From the NCBI GenBank assembly GCA_964476565.1, contig CAYZBG010000018.1, positions 1 through 64,000 of the forward strand: a DNA stretch of 64,000 nt, written 5' to 3'. Positions 25,595 to 34,895 of the stretch are shown in pieces. Position 1 is the first letter of the stretch. Every line of letters starts with the position of its first letter. The notes below the pieces were generated by a model. That model saw only the letters and a list, made by a program, of their open reading frames with translations. It had not been told where the DNA came from and did not search any database. Source of the DNA: CAMAXB01 sp964476565 (lineage in GTDB: Bacteria > Verrucomicrobiota > Verrucomicrobiia > Opitutales > Opitutaceae). Both the position numbers and the translations under genes were made by a program.

Positions 25595-26053
25595 TCATGG
25601 TGAAAATTCGTCCTCTGCCTGACCGGTCGTGAAGGTCACGTGGGTGATGCCGGCGGCGGCGAGGGCGTTGAGCGCGTCGATCGTGCGCTCGTAGCGCGAA
25701 TCGGGGTGACTCAGCACAGTCACGACGAGGCGCGACTTGGCGGCGTCGCTGGACTGCTTCAACCGGATCAACGTGGCGGTCAGCCCAGGAAGCTCACGGA
25801 GCGTCGGTGTATCGTAGGCTTCGTCGTTGAGCGTCACCTGGCCCTGCTCATCGATGCCGATCATCTGTTCGTCGACAAACTCGACTGGCGTGTCCGATAC
25901 CGCCACTCCGGGCAACTTGGTTTGAAGCACCTGCTCAACCCGGATCTGGGCCGCGAGGGCCATGAAGAAGACTAGAATCACGAACACTACATCGATCAGC
26001 GGAGCGATCTGGAACCCGAGGTCGGGATTGGCGTTGGCGGGAAGCGGGCGCAT
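25595..26053 (-). CDS. exbD: ExbD/TolR-family biopolymer transport protein (second copy)
   Basis: A 152-residue single-span protein of the ExbD/TolR type, which with ExbB forms a proton-driven motor in the inner membrane. The ATG at 26053 is chosen: it lies 7 nt after the stop of the first ExbD gene and gives MRPLPANANPDLGFQIAPLI. The membrane segment contains the essential Asp in QIAPLIDVVFVILVFFMALA. The periplasmic part is short and beta/alpha, ending TFTTGQAEDEFSP. It is followed by the inserted GxxExxY cassette and then by the VWA gene, which was probably its original neighbour. Confidence 0.93.
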   Translation of the reverse strand: MRPLPANANPDLGFQIAPLIDVVFVILVFFMALAAQIRVEQVLQTKLPGVAVSDTPVEFVDEQMIGIDEQGQVTLNDEAYDTPTLRELPGLTATLIRLKQSSDAAKSRLVVTVLSHPDSRYERTIDALNALAAAGITHVTFTTGQAEDEFSP

Positions 26054-26060
26054 CGGTCGG

Positions 26061-26486
26061 CTAGCGCGCCAGCGTGGCGAAGGTGACGTCGACAATTCCC
26101 GCCTTCGCCCCTGCTTCGATCACGGCCGCCACATGTCGGACCGGGGTGTCGCCGTCGCTTCGAATCAGGAGGCGCACGTGGGGACGCGCCTTGATCCGTG
26201 CCGTGAGTAGCGACTCGACGGCGCCCACGTCCACGACCTGCTCTTCGAAGGTCGTGACCACACGCCGCGTTGCCTCATCCCAGGCGAAGTTGAAGACAAG
26301 TTCGCCATCAGGATCGTCCTTCTGGGTGGAGTCGGGGGCCACCGGCAGTTCGATCGACGGATCGTATCGCGTCACCGCCGTCGAAGCGATGCTCATGAAA
26401 AAGATCAGGAGCACGAGCAACACATCGATCAAAGGGGCGATCTGAAATTCGGGGTCGCCCTCCCCGCCGCCGGCACTGCCCGCCAT
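26061..26486 (-). CDS. exbD: ExbD/TolR-family biopolymer transport protein (first copy)
   Basis: A 141-residue protein paralogous to the next gene. It has the ExbD membrane signature FQIAPLIDVLLVLLIFFMSI with the conserved Asp, then a periplasmic domain ending VIEAGAKAGIVDVTFATLAR. The start ATG at 26486 lies 2 nt after the ExbB stop, so translation is probably coupled; a longer frame would overlap ExbB extensively. Two different ExbD proteins with one ExbB is a common layout in these TPR-linked operons and could form a heteromeric periplasmic part. Confidence 0.93.
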   Translation of the reverse strand: MAGSAGGGEGDPEFQIAPLIDVLLVLLIFFMSIASTAVTRYDPSIELPVAPDSTQKDDPDGELVFNFAWDEATRRVVTTFEEQVVDVGAVESLLTARIKARPHVRLLIRSDGDTPVRHVAAVIEAGAKAGIVDVTFATLAR

Positions 26487-26488
26487 GG

Positions 26489-27286
26489 TCAGGTCCTCGC
26501 TTCGGCGGCCTCCGCCGGTTTGTCGTCGGCGACGGTCAGCCATTTCGGCCGCGCGGCGCACGGCTCGCTGCCCTCGAATGTGGTGTCACGCAGGTCGTCG
26601 AACGGAAACTGGCGGAACAGGTCGCCGGCAGCTTCCTGGGCGGCGTGGATCGCGTGGGCGGTGCGGTTGCGCAAGAGATAGTAGAAGACAAACGCAGGAA
26701 TCGCGACGACCAGACCGCCAGCCGTGGCATAGAGCACCTTGCCGATCGCCCCCGAAAGTTTCGATGGATCCGCTGCACCGGCCTGCCCCATGGCGGCAAA
26801 CGCTTCGATCATGCCGAAGACCGTCCCGGCGAGACCGATCATCGGCGCGATGACGCCGATCACGGACAGGTAGGCGATCTTGTTTTGAAACCCGGCGTTG
26901 CCTCCGGCGAGGGCGGACATCATCGCATCCTCCGCCGCCGTCTTTCCCTCCGGAGCGTGGCGCAGGCCATGGCCCACCACCCGGGCCAGCAGGACGGGCT
27001 GCGTCCGGCAGTACGCGTACGCTTCATGGTATTCCCCGGCGCGGAAACGGACCCGCAACGCTTCGACCACGGGACCGGGTACGACCTGGCTGAGCGCCGT
27101 CCGCAAGTACCCCTCCGTGACCAGCCAGACGATCAGCATGCTGCAAGCGACCAGAATGTAGATGGTCGGCATGTTGAGCTTCTGCAGGAGAGTTTGCTGG
27201 ACGACGAGCGGTGCCCCTTCCTGCGCGGCGGCAAGGCAGGAAGGAACAAGGAGGGCAACGGAGAGGAGGCGCACGGAGGAGGTCAT
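26489..27286 (-). CDS. exbB: ExbB/TolQ/MotA proton-channel family protein
   Basis: A 265-residue inner-membrane protein. The ATG at 27286 gives a signal-like N-terminus (MTSSVRLLSVALLVPSCLAA) and overlaps the preceding TPR gene by 4 nt. Three membrane segments follow: IYILVACSMLIVWLVTEGYL, then after the cytoplasmic loop the conserved core AYLSVIGVIAPMIGLAGTVF and AIGKVLYATAGGLVVAIPAF. It ends with a short charged tail. With the two ExbD proteins it would use the proton gradient to drive a periplasmic machine. The linked TPR and VWA proteins suggest this system does not serve a standard TonB; no tonB gene is nearby. Confidence 0.94.
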   Translation of the reverse strand: MTSSVRLLSVALLVPSCLAAAQEGAPLVVQQTLLQKLNMPTIYILVACSMLIVWLVTEGYLRTALSQVVPGPVVEALRVRFRAGEYHEAYAYCRTQPVLLARVVGHGLRHAPEGKTAAEDAMMSALAGGNAGFQNKIAYLSVIGVIAPMIGLAGTVFGMIEAFAAMGQAGAADPSKLSGAIGKVLYATAGGLVVAIPAFVFYYLLRNRTAHAIHAAQEAAGDLFRQFPFDDLRDTTFEGSEPCAARPKWLTVADDKPAEAAEART

Positions 27287-28155
27287 GGTGGGGAAAGGGA
27301 TACGCCTGCCGGTGCGGCGGGGGCATCGACCGCAGGCGGCGGAGTCTCGGCCGCGGCCAGACGCGCGAGTTCCGTCTTCAGGCGCGCTGCCTGGGTTTCG
27401 TCGCCCAGCAGGGCAAAGGCTGCAATCGCTCCCTGCAGGGCCCGCGGCATGAGCTCTTGCTCCGAACGAAAGAAGACCCACAGGCGCAGGTAAGCCTCGA
27501 CCGCATCCTCCGCTTCCCGCCTGGCGAGCAGCAGATCGGCTCGGAGGAGATGGATCGCGCCCTGCAACCGGGTGGACACGCCCTCCCGCTCAAGTTCCGC
27601 CAGCATCGCTTCGGCCAGATCGGGACGCCCCGCGCGCACCTCCAGTTCCGTTAGGGCAAGCCTCGCTTCCTGACGCGCGTCCGGATCGCCAGCGATGGCC
27701 GCGAGTGCACGGGCAACCTGCCCTGCCTCAGCCTCGCGTCCGGCGCCAAGCAGGAGCAAGGCCCGCAGGCGAATCCGCAAGACCTCGCCCCACCACGAGC
27801 CGGGCACCCGGGCAAACGGCGCATGTTCGGCGCGCAGCGGATCAAGCAGGGTTTCAGCAGTCGCAGCGTCGCCGCGGGCGATCGCGTCGGCGGCCGCGTC
27901 CAGTTCCGCCGGCCGTGGCCAGTCGACTCGCACCACGTCCGCGAGCAGAAACGACCGCTCCACCTGCCCCCCGTCGGGTGAGACGGTACGCTGCTCGATC
28001 AAGCGCCGGCCGCGCAACTCCAGCCGGGACAGCGGCACGGACACGCCATCGGGGAAATGCAACGTTTGGGCCCCGAGCAGGGGAAGAAAGACGACGAGCG
28101 CGAGGCTAGCCGTTGACCGCCGCCCATACGGACCTCGATGGAGAAGCCAGGTCAC
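27283..28155 (-). CDS. Secreted TPR-like protein of the ExbBD operon
   Basis: A 290-residue exported protein. The signal segment is STASLALVVFLPLLGAQTLH. Residues 30-80 form a small beta domain (PDGVSVPLSRLELRGRRLIE), and from about residue 85 the protein is helical with TPR-like pairs such as GDAATAETLLDPLRAEHAPF and GRPDLAEAMLAELEREGVST. It overlaps both neighbours by 4 nt: its start overlaps the stop of the long TPR gene and its stop overlaps the ExbB start. That places it firmly in the operon, probably as a periplasmic scaffold. The exact role is not known. Confidence 0.85.
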   Translation of the reverse strand: MTWLLHRGPYGRRSTASLALVVFLPLLGAQTLHFPDGVSVPLSRLELRGRRLIEQRTVSPDGGQVERSFLLADVVRVDWPRPAELDAAADAIARGDAATAETLLDPLRAEHAPFARVPGSWWGEVLRIRLRALLLLGAGREAEAGQVARALAAIAGDPDARQEARLALTELEVRAGRPDLAEAMLAELEREGVSTRLQGAIHLLRADLLLARREAEDAVEAYLRLWVFFRSEQELMPRALQGAIAAFALLGDETQAARLKTELARLAAAETPPPAVDAPAAPAGVSLSPP

Positions 28156-31022
28156 GATTCCTCCGGACCTAAACGCCCGGCCAGGACGGGTTGATCGTAA
28201 TCGACCAACAGACGGCGGGCGAGCGCCGCTTCCGGCAGGCCGTGCAGACGTTCATCACGCAACAATTCCCGCAAAGTCGCCGCGGCCTCCGGAAGTTGTC
28301 CGAGCCGGGCGAAAGTTTCCGCACTGCGCAGATAAGCCCGCGCCACCCACACCGGATACTTCCGATACGACAGATAGACGCGCTGAAAGTGGGCCTGCGC
28401 CTGGGTCAGGTCGGGTGTTCCGCCCTGCCGGAACAGGATCTCACCGAGGTTGAACACGCTTTCTGCCGTCGCCTCCCCGCGCCACGCCTTCTCGCCCGCG
28501 ATGGCTGCGAATGCCTCCCGGGCCTCGTCGAAGCGCCCAAGGGCCAGCAGGGCCCGGGCCCGGCCGAGGGACGCCTCGCGCAGCTTCGTGCGCGCCCCGG
28601 CCCGGTCGATCGCGTCATCGTAACGCCGCAGGGCGTCCGCGGGCCGTCCTTCCGCGAGCGCCCGGTCACCCAGTCCGGTGTATCCCATATCCGCATACAC
28701 GGACCGGGGATAGGCTGCGACCAAGCGTTCAAAACGGACCACCGCCTCTTCCGGCCGGCCGGACTCGACCAGGTGGTCGCCGGACACCCCGAGCAGCCCG
28801 GCGGGCAGCGACTCGACCGGCGCCGCCGCAACGAGCTGATCCAGCGCCGCGGTCCGCGCTGCATGATCCTGGCGCAGCCGCGCCAGTTCGGCGCTGAGAA
28901 AGGCCAAACGCGCCCTGACCACCGGCACGACCGGCCCCTCTTCTCCGACGAGCCGCATCGTGCCCTCGTGCGTCAGCGACTCCACCTCGGAGGCCGTTCC
29001 CGCCCGGGCACGCACCAGCAGCCCGGCCAGTTCCACCAGGAGGCGTTCGACGCCGTCCTGACCGGGATCCGCCAGATGCAGGCGCACAATCGCGGCGACA
29101 CTGTCCAACGCCTCGGGCAGGCGGCCCTCGCGAACCCGCAGACGTCCGATCCAATAGGCAGCGTTGAGCACAAACGGGTGGTCCGGGCGCTCGCGGGCAA
29201 AGGTTTCCCACATCTCAGCGGCCTCGGCGAAGGTCCCGAGCGCCTGTGCATGCCGGGTCGTCTCATCGAGGACGTAGCCCAGCAGCTCATCGGGCAAGGG
29301 CAGACGCAGGGCCTCCCGGTAAGCCGTCACCGCGCCGGCGAGGTCGGCCGTGGCGGCCCGGGCGTCGCCGAGCAAGGCTAGCACTTCGCCCCGCTGGGGA
29401 TGATCGGGGGCCCGCGCGGCGAGCCATGCATCCGCGCTGCGCGCCGCTTCTTCCGGTCGGTCGAGCCCAAGCTGGGCCGCCGCCATCCGGTAAGCGGCAT
29501 CATCTTCGTAACGGCTGCCCGGATACTGACGGATGAAGGCCGCCAGTTCGCCCAAGGCGCGTTCCTGGCGGCCCGACATCATGCCGGCCAGGGCGTGCAG
29601 GTAGGCCGCATCCTCCCGAAGGCGTCCGTCCGGAAACCGCTCCGGCCAGCCCCCGGCCTTCAAGCGCGCCTCCTCAAGGCGCCCTGCGGTGAGGAGGGCC
29701 TGGGCATGCAGCAACACTAGGGGCTCGCGCAACCGCTCCGACCCGGGCTGGACCTCTGCCCGCTCCAACCAGCGCAGCTGCACCGGCCCCTCCACCCGTC
29801 CCTGGCCAGCCATGACCAGCCCGTACAGCGCCTGCAGCACGAGCGGATCGGTCGGAGCCTCGCGCGCAAACGCCTCCAGGGCCGCTTCCGCCCGCGCGAA
29901 CCGGCCGGCATCAGCATGGGCGCGCACGAGCGCAACATGGGCACGGGCTCGCGCGGCGGCATCCTGTGTTGCCCGAAGCACGTCCGCAAACGCCAGAGCC
30001 GCCTCCCAAGGGGCACCCGTATCCAAAAACGCCTGCCCGAGTCGCTGGTACAGGGCCGCATCATAATCGGTCGCCCGCTCGATCTCCGCTCGCGCGGCGC
30101 GCACCCGTTCCAACCGGGCCTGCAGACGGCGCAAGGCGTCGAGATCGGCGGGAGAAGGTCGGCTGATCGCGTTAATCCGCTCCATCCGCGTCCGCATGAG
30201 AGCTTCGCGCCCGTCCTGCTCGCGCAGAAGCCGTTCGCGCGGACTGGCCAGCCGGTAGGCAGCGACGGCCGCGTCGGGCTCGTTGCGCTCCAAACACGCG
30301 TCGCCGAGTTGCAGGCAGAGCGCATTGAGACCGGCGAGATTGTCGAGCAAGGGGCGGCTGGCCTGCAGGCGTTCCAACCCGCGCGCCGCCTCCACGACAT
30401 TCTTTTCCTGAAGATGCAGGGAGACGAGCACGAGGGCCGCTTCCGCCCAGTCCTCGTTGCGGGGCGCGGTCGCGAGCAGATGGGTGTACGCCTCGATGGC
30501 CACCGGAATCTGGCCCGCCTCCTGCGCCGCCATTGCCCGATAGAGCCGCGCCCGATCCCGGTACGCCGGCGTGTGCTCGAGGGTGGCGAACACCGGCAGC
30601 GCCGCGGCAAAGTTTCGCTGCAGCGCAAGAGCGAGCCCGAGGATCAGCCGTGCCTCGTCGGCATTCGGCCCGCTGGCCTGACGTTTCAGCAACGCCTCGG
30701 CGGCTTGCTGCGCCGCTCCGTAGCCCTGGCTTTGGAAGTGAGCGGTGGCCGCAGCCAATTGCACGCGGTCCCACGCCAAGCCGGAGGGCAAAGACTCACC
30801 GGCGGCCACGCGGGTCAGCACCCGGTCGAGCAGGACGGCGGCGTCCGCGGGTTGTTGGGCGGCAAGGGTCTGCTCGGCTTCGATCAGGAGTTGAGGCAGC
30901 GGCACGCGGACCTCGGCGGTCACGCGTGCCGCTGCGACCAGAACCAGCGCAAACCCGGCCAACGCGAGACGCGTCGCCAGACCCACGCGTCCGCGAACGG
31001 GTCGGACGAAGCAGCCATGCAT
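28152..31022 (-). CDS. Long periplasmic TPR-repeat protein
   Basis: A 956-residue protein made almost wholly of tetratricopeptide repeats after a signal segment (TRLALAGFALVLVAAARVTA). Typical units are YGAAQQAAEALLKRQASGPN, PEEAVVRFERLVAAYPRSVY and FDEAREAFAAIAGEKAWRGE, with YPGSRYEDDAAYRMAAAQLG resembling YbgF/BamD-like outer-membrane TPR proteins. It is the first gene of the TPR-TPR-ExbB-ExbD-ExbD-VWA operon. It probably spans or lines the periplasm as the partner on which the ExbBD motor acts. Position-specific function is unknown. No second start codon fits better than the ATG at 31022. Confidence 0.9.
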   Translation of the reverse strand: MHGCFVRPVRGRVGLATRLALAGFALVLVAAARVTAEVRVPLPQLLIEAEQTLAAQQPADAAVLLDRVLTRVAAGESLPSGLAWDRVQLAAATAHFQSQGYGAAQQAAEALLKRQASGPNADEARLILGLALALQRNFAAALPVFATLEHTPAYRDRARLYRAMAAQEAGQIPVAIEAYTHLLATAPRNEDWAEAALVLVSLHLQEKNVVEAARGLERLQASRPLLDNLAGLNALCLQLGDACLERNEPDAAVAAYRLASPRERLLREQDGREALMRTRMERINAISRPSPADLDALRRLQARLERVRAARAEIERATDYDAALYQRLGQAFLDTGAPWEAALAFADVLRATQDAAARARAHVALVRAHADAGRFARAEAALEAFAREAPTDPLVLQALYGLVMAGQGRVEGPVQLRWLERAEVQPGSERLREPLVLLHAQALLTAGRLEEARLKAGGWPERFPDGRLREDAAYLHALAGMMSGRQERALGELAAFIRQYPGSRYEDDAAYRMAAAQLGLDRPEEAARSADAWLAARAPDHPQRGEVLALLGDARAATADLAGAVTAYREALRLPLPDELLGYVLDETTRHAQALGTFAEAAEMWETFARERPDHPFVLNAAYWIGRLRVREGRLPEALDSVAAIVRLHLADPGQDGVERLLVELAGLLVRARAGTASEVESLTHEGTMRLVGEEGPVVPVVRARLAFLSAELARLRQDHAARTAALDQLVAAAPVESLPAGLLGVSGDHLVESGRPEEAVVRFERLVAAYPRSVYADMGYTGLGDRALAEGRPADALRRYDDAIDRAGARTKLREASLGRARALLALGRFDEAREAFAAIAGEKAWRGEATAESVFNLGEILFRQGGTPDLTQAQAHFQRVYLSYRKYPVWVARAYLRSAETFARLGQLPEAAATLRELLRDERLHGLPEAALARRLLVDYDQPVLAGRLGPEES

Positions 31023-31207
31023 AGGGGAAGCCGAACGCTGGAGGCGCAGTGCTTGCCGTCAAGTTTATTGCATACAGTCTGCGATTTAGGCGAAACTGCT
31101 GCTCCGTCTCGCGCTCGGAGAATTTCGTGGCGCGGGATAAATTGCCTTTCCCGCTCCACGACGAGTCGCCACGGTATGTTCGTTAACCCCACCCCGTTTC
31201 GTTCTTC

Positions 31208-32569
31208 ATGAAAAATCGTTTTATCGGCCGCCCGGGCCTCGGCTTGGCCTTGTTCATCGTCCTTGCCTCGTGCCTGACCGCGGCCACCCCTCCGCCCGGC
31301 TTCATTGCGTTGTTCAATGGCAAGGATCTGTCCGGCTGGCGTGGCGGCCAGACCTACGACCACCGGCAGCTGCTGGCGCTCCCGGAGGCCGAACGCGCGG
31401 CGTTGATTGGCAAATGGACGTCCGCCCTGACCGAATTGAAGGACGGCAAGCCGCACTGGCGGGTGGAAGACGGGGTGATCGTGAACGACGGATTCGGCGA
31501 CTACGCGACGACCGTCCGCGACTACGGCGATTTTGAACTACTGCTCGAGTACAAGATCGACCCGGGTGCCGACTCCGGCGTCTACCTGCGCGGCGTTCCC
31601 CAGGTGCAGATCTGGGACCCCACGGCACCTGACCCCAAGGGACACGGTTATGCAAAGGGTTCGGGCGGACTCTGGAACAACGCCGTTGGCACCCCGGGCC
31701 GCGATCCGCTCGTGCGCGCCGACCGTCCCGTCGGCGAATGGAATCACCTGCGCATCCTGATGGTAGGCGCCCGGGTCAGCGTCTGGCTCAACGGCCAGGC
31801 TGTCGTCGACCATGTTGTACTCGAAAACTACTACGACCGACGTTTGCCTGCGGCCGAGCGCCGGCCGGTGCCACCCCGGGGCCCGATCCAGCTGCAGACC
31901 CACGGCGGACCGACGTCGTGGCGGAACATCTACCTGCGCGAGATCCCGCCGGCCGAAGCCGTTGCTTACCTCGCCGCGCGCGGCAATGAGGGCTTCACGC
32001 CCATCTTCAACGGCCGCGATCTCGAGGGCTGGGCCGGCGCCCGCGACTCCGTGGCGATCGCCGACCGAAGCCTCACCTGGCTGCCCGGCAAGGGTGGCGT
32101 GCTCTATTGGGCCACGGAGCTTCGGGACTTCGAGGCGAGGCTGCAGTTCAAGCTGCCCAAAGCAGGAAACAACGGCCTCGCCATCCGCTATCCCGGGTCG
32201 GGCAACGCCGCCTACGACGGCATGACGGAACTCCAGATCCTCGACGACCAGTACGAGATCAACAAGCCGGCCAAACTCGACCCGCGCCAAGTGCACGGTT
32301 CGATTTACGGCATGGTGCCGGCCGCCCGGGGTTACCAACACCCGATCGGCGAATGGAACTTTCAGACCGTGTCCGTGCAGGGTTCACGCATCCGGGTCGA
32401 GTTGAACGGCACTCCGATCCTGGATGCCGACGTCAACACGATCGACCTCGCCACCGTGCTCGAGGGCAAAGCCCACCCCGGGCTGAAGCGTGCCTCCGGT
32501 TTCTTTGGTTTCGCCGGACACAACGACCCCGTCGCCTTCCGCGACATCACCGTCAAACGCCTGCCCTGA
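31208..32569 (+). CDS. Secreted protein with two DUF1080 (3-keto-disaccharide hydrolase-like) domains
   Basis: A 453-residue exported protein with tandem DUF1080 domains. The N-terminus is a signal segment that also contains a lipobox-like LASC (LFIVLASCLTAATPPPG), so it may be a lipoprotein. Domain 1 begins FIALFNGKDLSGWRGG and includes VYLRGVPQVQIWDP. Domain 2 begins near residue 258 with FTPIFNGRDLEGWAGARDSV and includes NGLAIRYPGSGNAAYDGMTE. DUF1080 proteins have a concanavalin-like fold, and members hydrolyse 3-keto-glycosides. The two following genes encode a TIM-barrel isomerase/epimerase and a Gfo/Idh/MocA oxidoreductase, matching a keto-sugar route. The gene is divergent from the TPR/ExbBD operon. 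Confidence 0.93.
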   Translation: MKNRFIGRPGLGLALFIVLASCLTAATPPPGFIALFNGKDLSGWRGGQTYDHRQLLALPEAERAALIGKWTSALTELKDGKPHWRVEDGVIVNDGFGDYATTVRDYGDFELLLEYKIDPGADSGVYLRGVPQVQIWDPTAPDPKGHGYAKGSGGLWNNAVGTPGRDPLVRADRPVGEWNHLRILMVGARVSVWLNGQAVVDHVVLENYYDRRLPAAERRPVPPRGPIQLQTHGGPTSWRNIYLREIPPAEAVAYLAARGNEGFTPIFNGRDLEGWAGARDSVAIADRSLTWLPGKGGVLYWATELRDFEARLQFKLPKAGNNGLAIRYPGSGNAAYDGMTELQILDDQYEINKPAKLDPRQVHGSIYGMVPAARGYQHPIGEWNFQTVSVQGSRIRVELNGTPILDADVNTIDLATVLEGKAHPGLKRASGFFGFAGHNDPVAFRDITVKRLP

Positions 32570-32572
32570 GCC

Positions 32573-33484
32573 ATGAACCGCCGTCATTTTCTCCAGACCA
32601 CCGCCGCCCTCGGCGCCCTCACGGCCCTCGGACCGTCCCTCGCGCGCGCCGCCACGCCCCCGCGCGCCCTCAAGAAGGGATTCATGTTCTCCACCCTGCG
32701 GGTGGATCGCGATAACCCCTTGAGCGTGCTCGACCGCTTCAAACTGCTCAAAGCGGCCGGCTTTCACGGCGTCGAGGTCAACACCCCGATGAACCGGGAC
32801 GAGGTGCTCGCCGCCCGCGATGCCACCGGCCTGGAGATTCCCAGCCTCGTCGTCGCCACGCACTGGACCCACCCGCTGTCGCACCCCAACCCCGCCACGC
32901 GGCAGGTCACCCTCGACGCGTTGCTCCAAGGACTGCGCGACGCGAAGGCCCTCGGTGCCAAGTCCATCCTGCTCGTCCCCGGCGTGGTCAACAAGGACGT
33001 GTCCTACGCCGAGGCCTACGAACGCTCCACGGCCGAGATCCGCAAAGCCATCCCGCTCGCCGAAGAGTTGGGCGTGGCGATCGCGATCGAGAACGTCTGG
33101 AACCAGTTTCTTCTCAGCCCGCTCGAAGCCGCCGCCTACGTCGACCGCTTCAATTCGCCGGCCGTCCGCTTCCACTTCGACGTGGGCAACGTGGTCAACT
33201 ACGGCTTCCCCGAGCAGTGGATCCGCACCCTCGGTCCGCGCATCGTGCAGGTGCACGTCAAGGAATACAGCCGCAAGCTGCGCGACGAACGCGGACCGCG
33301 CGCCGGCTTCCAGGTCCACCTGCATGAAGGCGACAGCGACTGGCCGCGCGTGATGCCCGCCTTGGATGAGATCGGCTACGCCGGCTGGATCATTGTCGAG
33401 CAAGGTTTCCGCGACCCGGGTCAGTCGGATGCCGACTGGCTCGCCCACCTCGTCCGGGGCATGGACCGCATCCTCTCCGCCTAA
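32573..33484 (+). CDS. Tat-exported sugar phosphate isomerase/epimerase-like TIM-barrel protein
   Basis: A 303-residue protein of the xylose-isomerase-like TIM-barrel (AP endonuclease family 2) group. The N-terminus is a twin-arginine signal, MNRRHFLQTTAALGALTALG. Metal-ligand candidates are in VAIAIENVWNQF, VRFHFDVGNVVNYG and RIVQVHVKEYS, and the last strand carries AGWIIVEQG. It begins 3 nt after the DUF1080 gene, so the two share a transcript. In related clusters such proteins are isomerases or epimerases of keto-sugars, or dehydratases. Export by Tat implies a periplasmic reaction with a cofactor or metal loaded in the cytoplasm. Confidence 0.93.
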   Translation: MNRRHFLQTTAALGALTALGPSLARAATPPRALKKGFMFSTLRVDRDNPLSVLDRFKLLKAAGFHGVEVNTPMNRDEVLAARDATGLEIPSLVVATHWTHPLSHPNPATRQVTLDALLQGLRDAKALGAKSILLVPGVVNKDVSYAEAYERSTAEIRKAIPLAEELGVAIAIENVWNQFLLSPLEAAAYVDRFNSPAVRFHFDVGNVVNYGFPEQWIRTLGPRIVQVHVKEYSRKLRDERGPRAGFQVHLHEGDSDWPRVMPALDEIGYAGWIIVEQGFRDPGQSDADWLAHLVRGMDRILSA

Positions 33485-33561
33485 CCGCACCCGTTGCCCT
33501 GCGCCCCGGGCCGTTCGCACTCATCGGCCAAACCACCTCAAGCACCCTCTTTCTCTTCCAC

Positions 33562-34863
33562 ATGAACAACCCCGCCCCCGACTCCTCTTCCCTGCCCATG
33601 CACCGCCGCGATTTCCTGAAATCGTCGGCTTCCCTCGCCGTCACGGCCGGCCTCGCCGCCGGACTGAGCCGTCCGCTCTCGGCGGCGGAGCGCAGACGCT
33701 CAATCGGCGCCAACGACCGCATCCGCATCGGCATCATCGGCTGCGGCAACCGCGGCCGTACCGCCCACATGACGGGCATCCACAAGCATCTCGCCGCAAC
33801 CAATTTTGAGATCGTGGGCCTCGCCGACCCCTGGAAGGTCGCCCGCGCGGAGGCCAACGCGAAGGTCAAGGAATGGTTCGGCCGCGAGGCGAAGGAGTTC
33901 GTCTCCTACCGGGACCTGCTCGCCATGGAGGGACTCGACGCGGTCATGATCGCGTCGCCCGACCATCTCCACACCACCCACCTCGAGGCCGCGGCCAAGG
34001 CCGGCAAGCACATCTACGCCGAGAAACCGCTCGCCACGGAGATGGACAAGCTCGTCCGCGCGGTCGATGCGGTGAAGCGCGCCGGCACGGTTGTCCAGGT
34101 CGGCACCCAGTTGCGCAGCCTGCCCGGCATCGTCGGCGCCCGCGAAGTCGTGCGCGCCGGTACGATCGGCAAGATCTCGATGATCCACGAGTCGCGCAAC
34201 GCCGAGAAGCCCTACTGGTACAGCTACCTCGGCCGCGATGTGCGCAAGGAAGATGTCGATTGGAAGGAATTCCTCGGCGACCGCCCCATGCGCCCCTTCG
34301 ACGCGCGCACCTACTCCGCGTGGTACGGCTACTACGAATTCTGCCAGGGACCCGTTCCGCAATGGGGTGCCCATTTTCTCGACATGGCGCACTTCATCAC
34401 CGACTGCGGCATTCCCGAATCCTGCGTCTGCACCGGCGGCGTGCTGACGTGGAAGGACGAGAACAACTTCACCACCCCCGACTGCGTCTCCGCCACCTGG
34501 ATGTACCCGGACGGCTTCATGCTCACGAGCTCGAACAATTTCGGCAACAGCTACGGCAACAACCGAAAGTTCTACGGTACGAAGGGCACGCTCAAATGCG
34601 ACAACTGGAACGTGCCGACCTACAGTGCCGAGGGCGGTCTGAAGCGCGACGGTAGTATCCGCGGTGAGGTGGAGGTTACACCCATCCCGCGGCCCGATCA
34701 TTTCCTCGACTGGCTGCAGTGCATGCGTTCGGGCGAGACTCCACATGCCTCGATCGACGCCGGCTACCAGCACGCCGTCGCCTGCCTGCTCGCGGCCCGC
34801 TCGTACGAGACGGGACGCAAGGCGATCTACGACGCCCGGAAGCGCACCATCCGCCTCGCTTGA
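33562..34863 (+). CDS. Tat-exported Gfo/Idh/MocA-family oxidoreductase
   Basis: A 433-residue NAD(P)-dependent sugar oxidoreductase. The Tat motif is HRRDFLKSSASLAVTAGLAA. The Rossmann domain follows with IRIGIIGCGNRGRTAHMTGI and the family signature AGKHIYAEKPLATEMDKLVR, which contains the conserved EKP. The C-terminal domain has the pattern of secreted Verrucomicrobia/Planctomycete members (YYEFCQGPVPQWGAHFLDMA). The start at 33562 is 12 codons upstream of the Tat motif; the ATG at 33598 (MHRRDFLK) is an alternative. It completes the DUF1080-TIM barrel-oxidoreductase set and would make or reduce 3-keto-sugars in the periplasm. Confidence 0.94.
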   Translation: MNNPAPDSSSLPMHRRDFLKSSASLAVTAGLAAGLSRPLSAAERRRSIGANDRIRIGIIGCGNRGRTAHMTGIHKHLAATNFEIVGLADPWKVARAEANAKVKEWFGREAKEFVSYRDLLAMEGLDAVMIASPDHLHTTHLEAAAKAGKHIYAEKPLATEMDKLVRAVDAVKRAGTVVQVGTQLRSLPGIVGAREVVRAGTIGKISMIHESRNAEKPYWYSYLGRDVRKEDVDWKEFLGDRPMRPFDARTYSAWYGYYEFCQGPVPQWGAHFLDMAHFITDCGIPESCVCTGGVLTWKDENNFTTPDCVSATWMYPDGFMLTSSNNFGNSYGNNRKFYGTKGTLKCDNWNVPTYSAEGGLKRDGSIRGEVEVTPIPRPDHFLDWLQCMRSGETPHASIDAGYQHAVACLLAARSYETGRKAIYDARKRTIRLA

Positions 34864-34895
34864 TCGCGGCGGCAGCGCGGGACCCGGGGCGCGCC

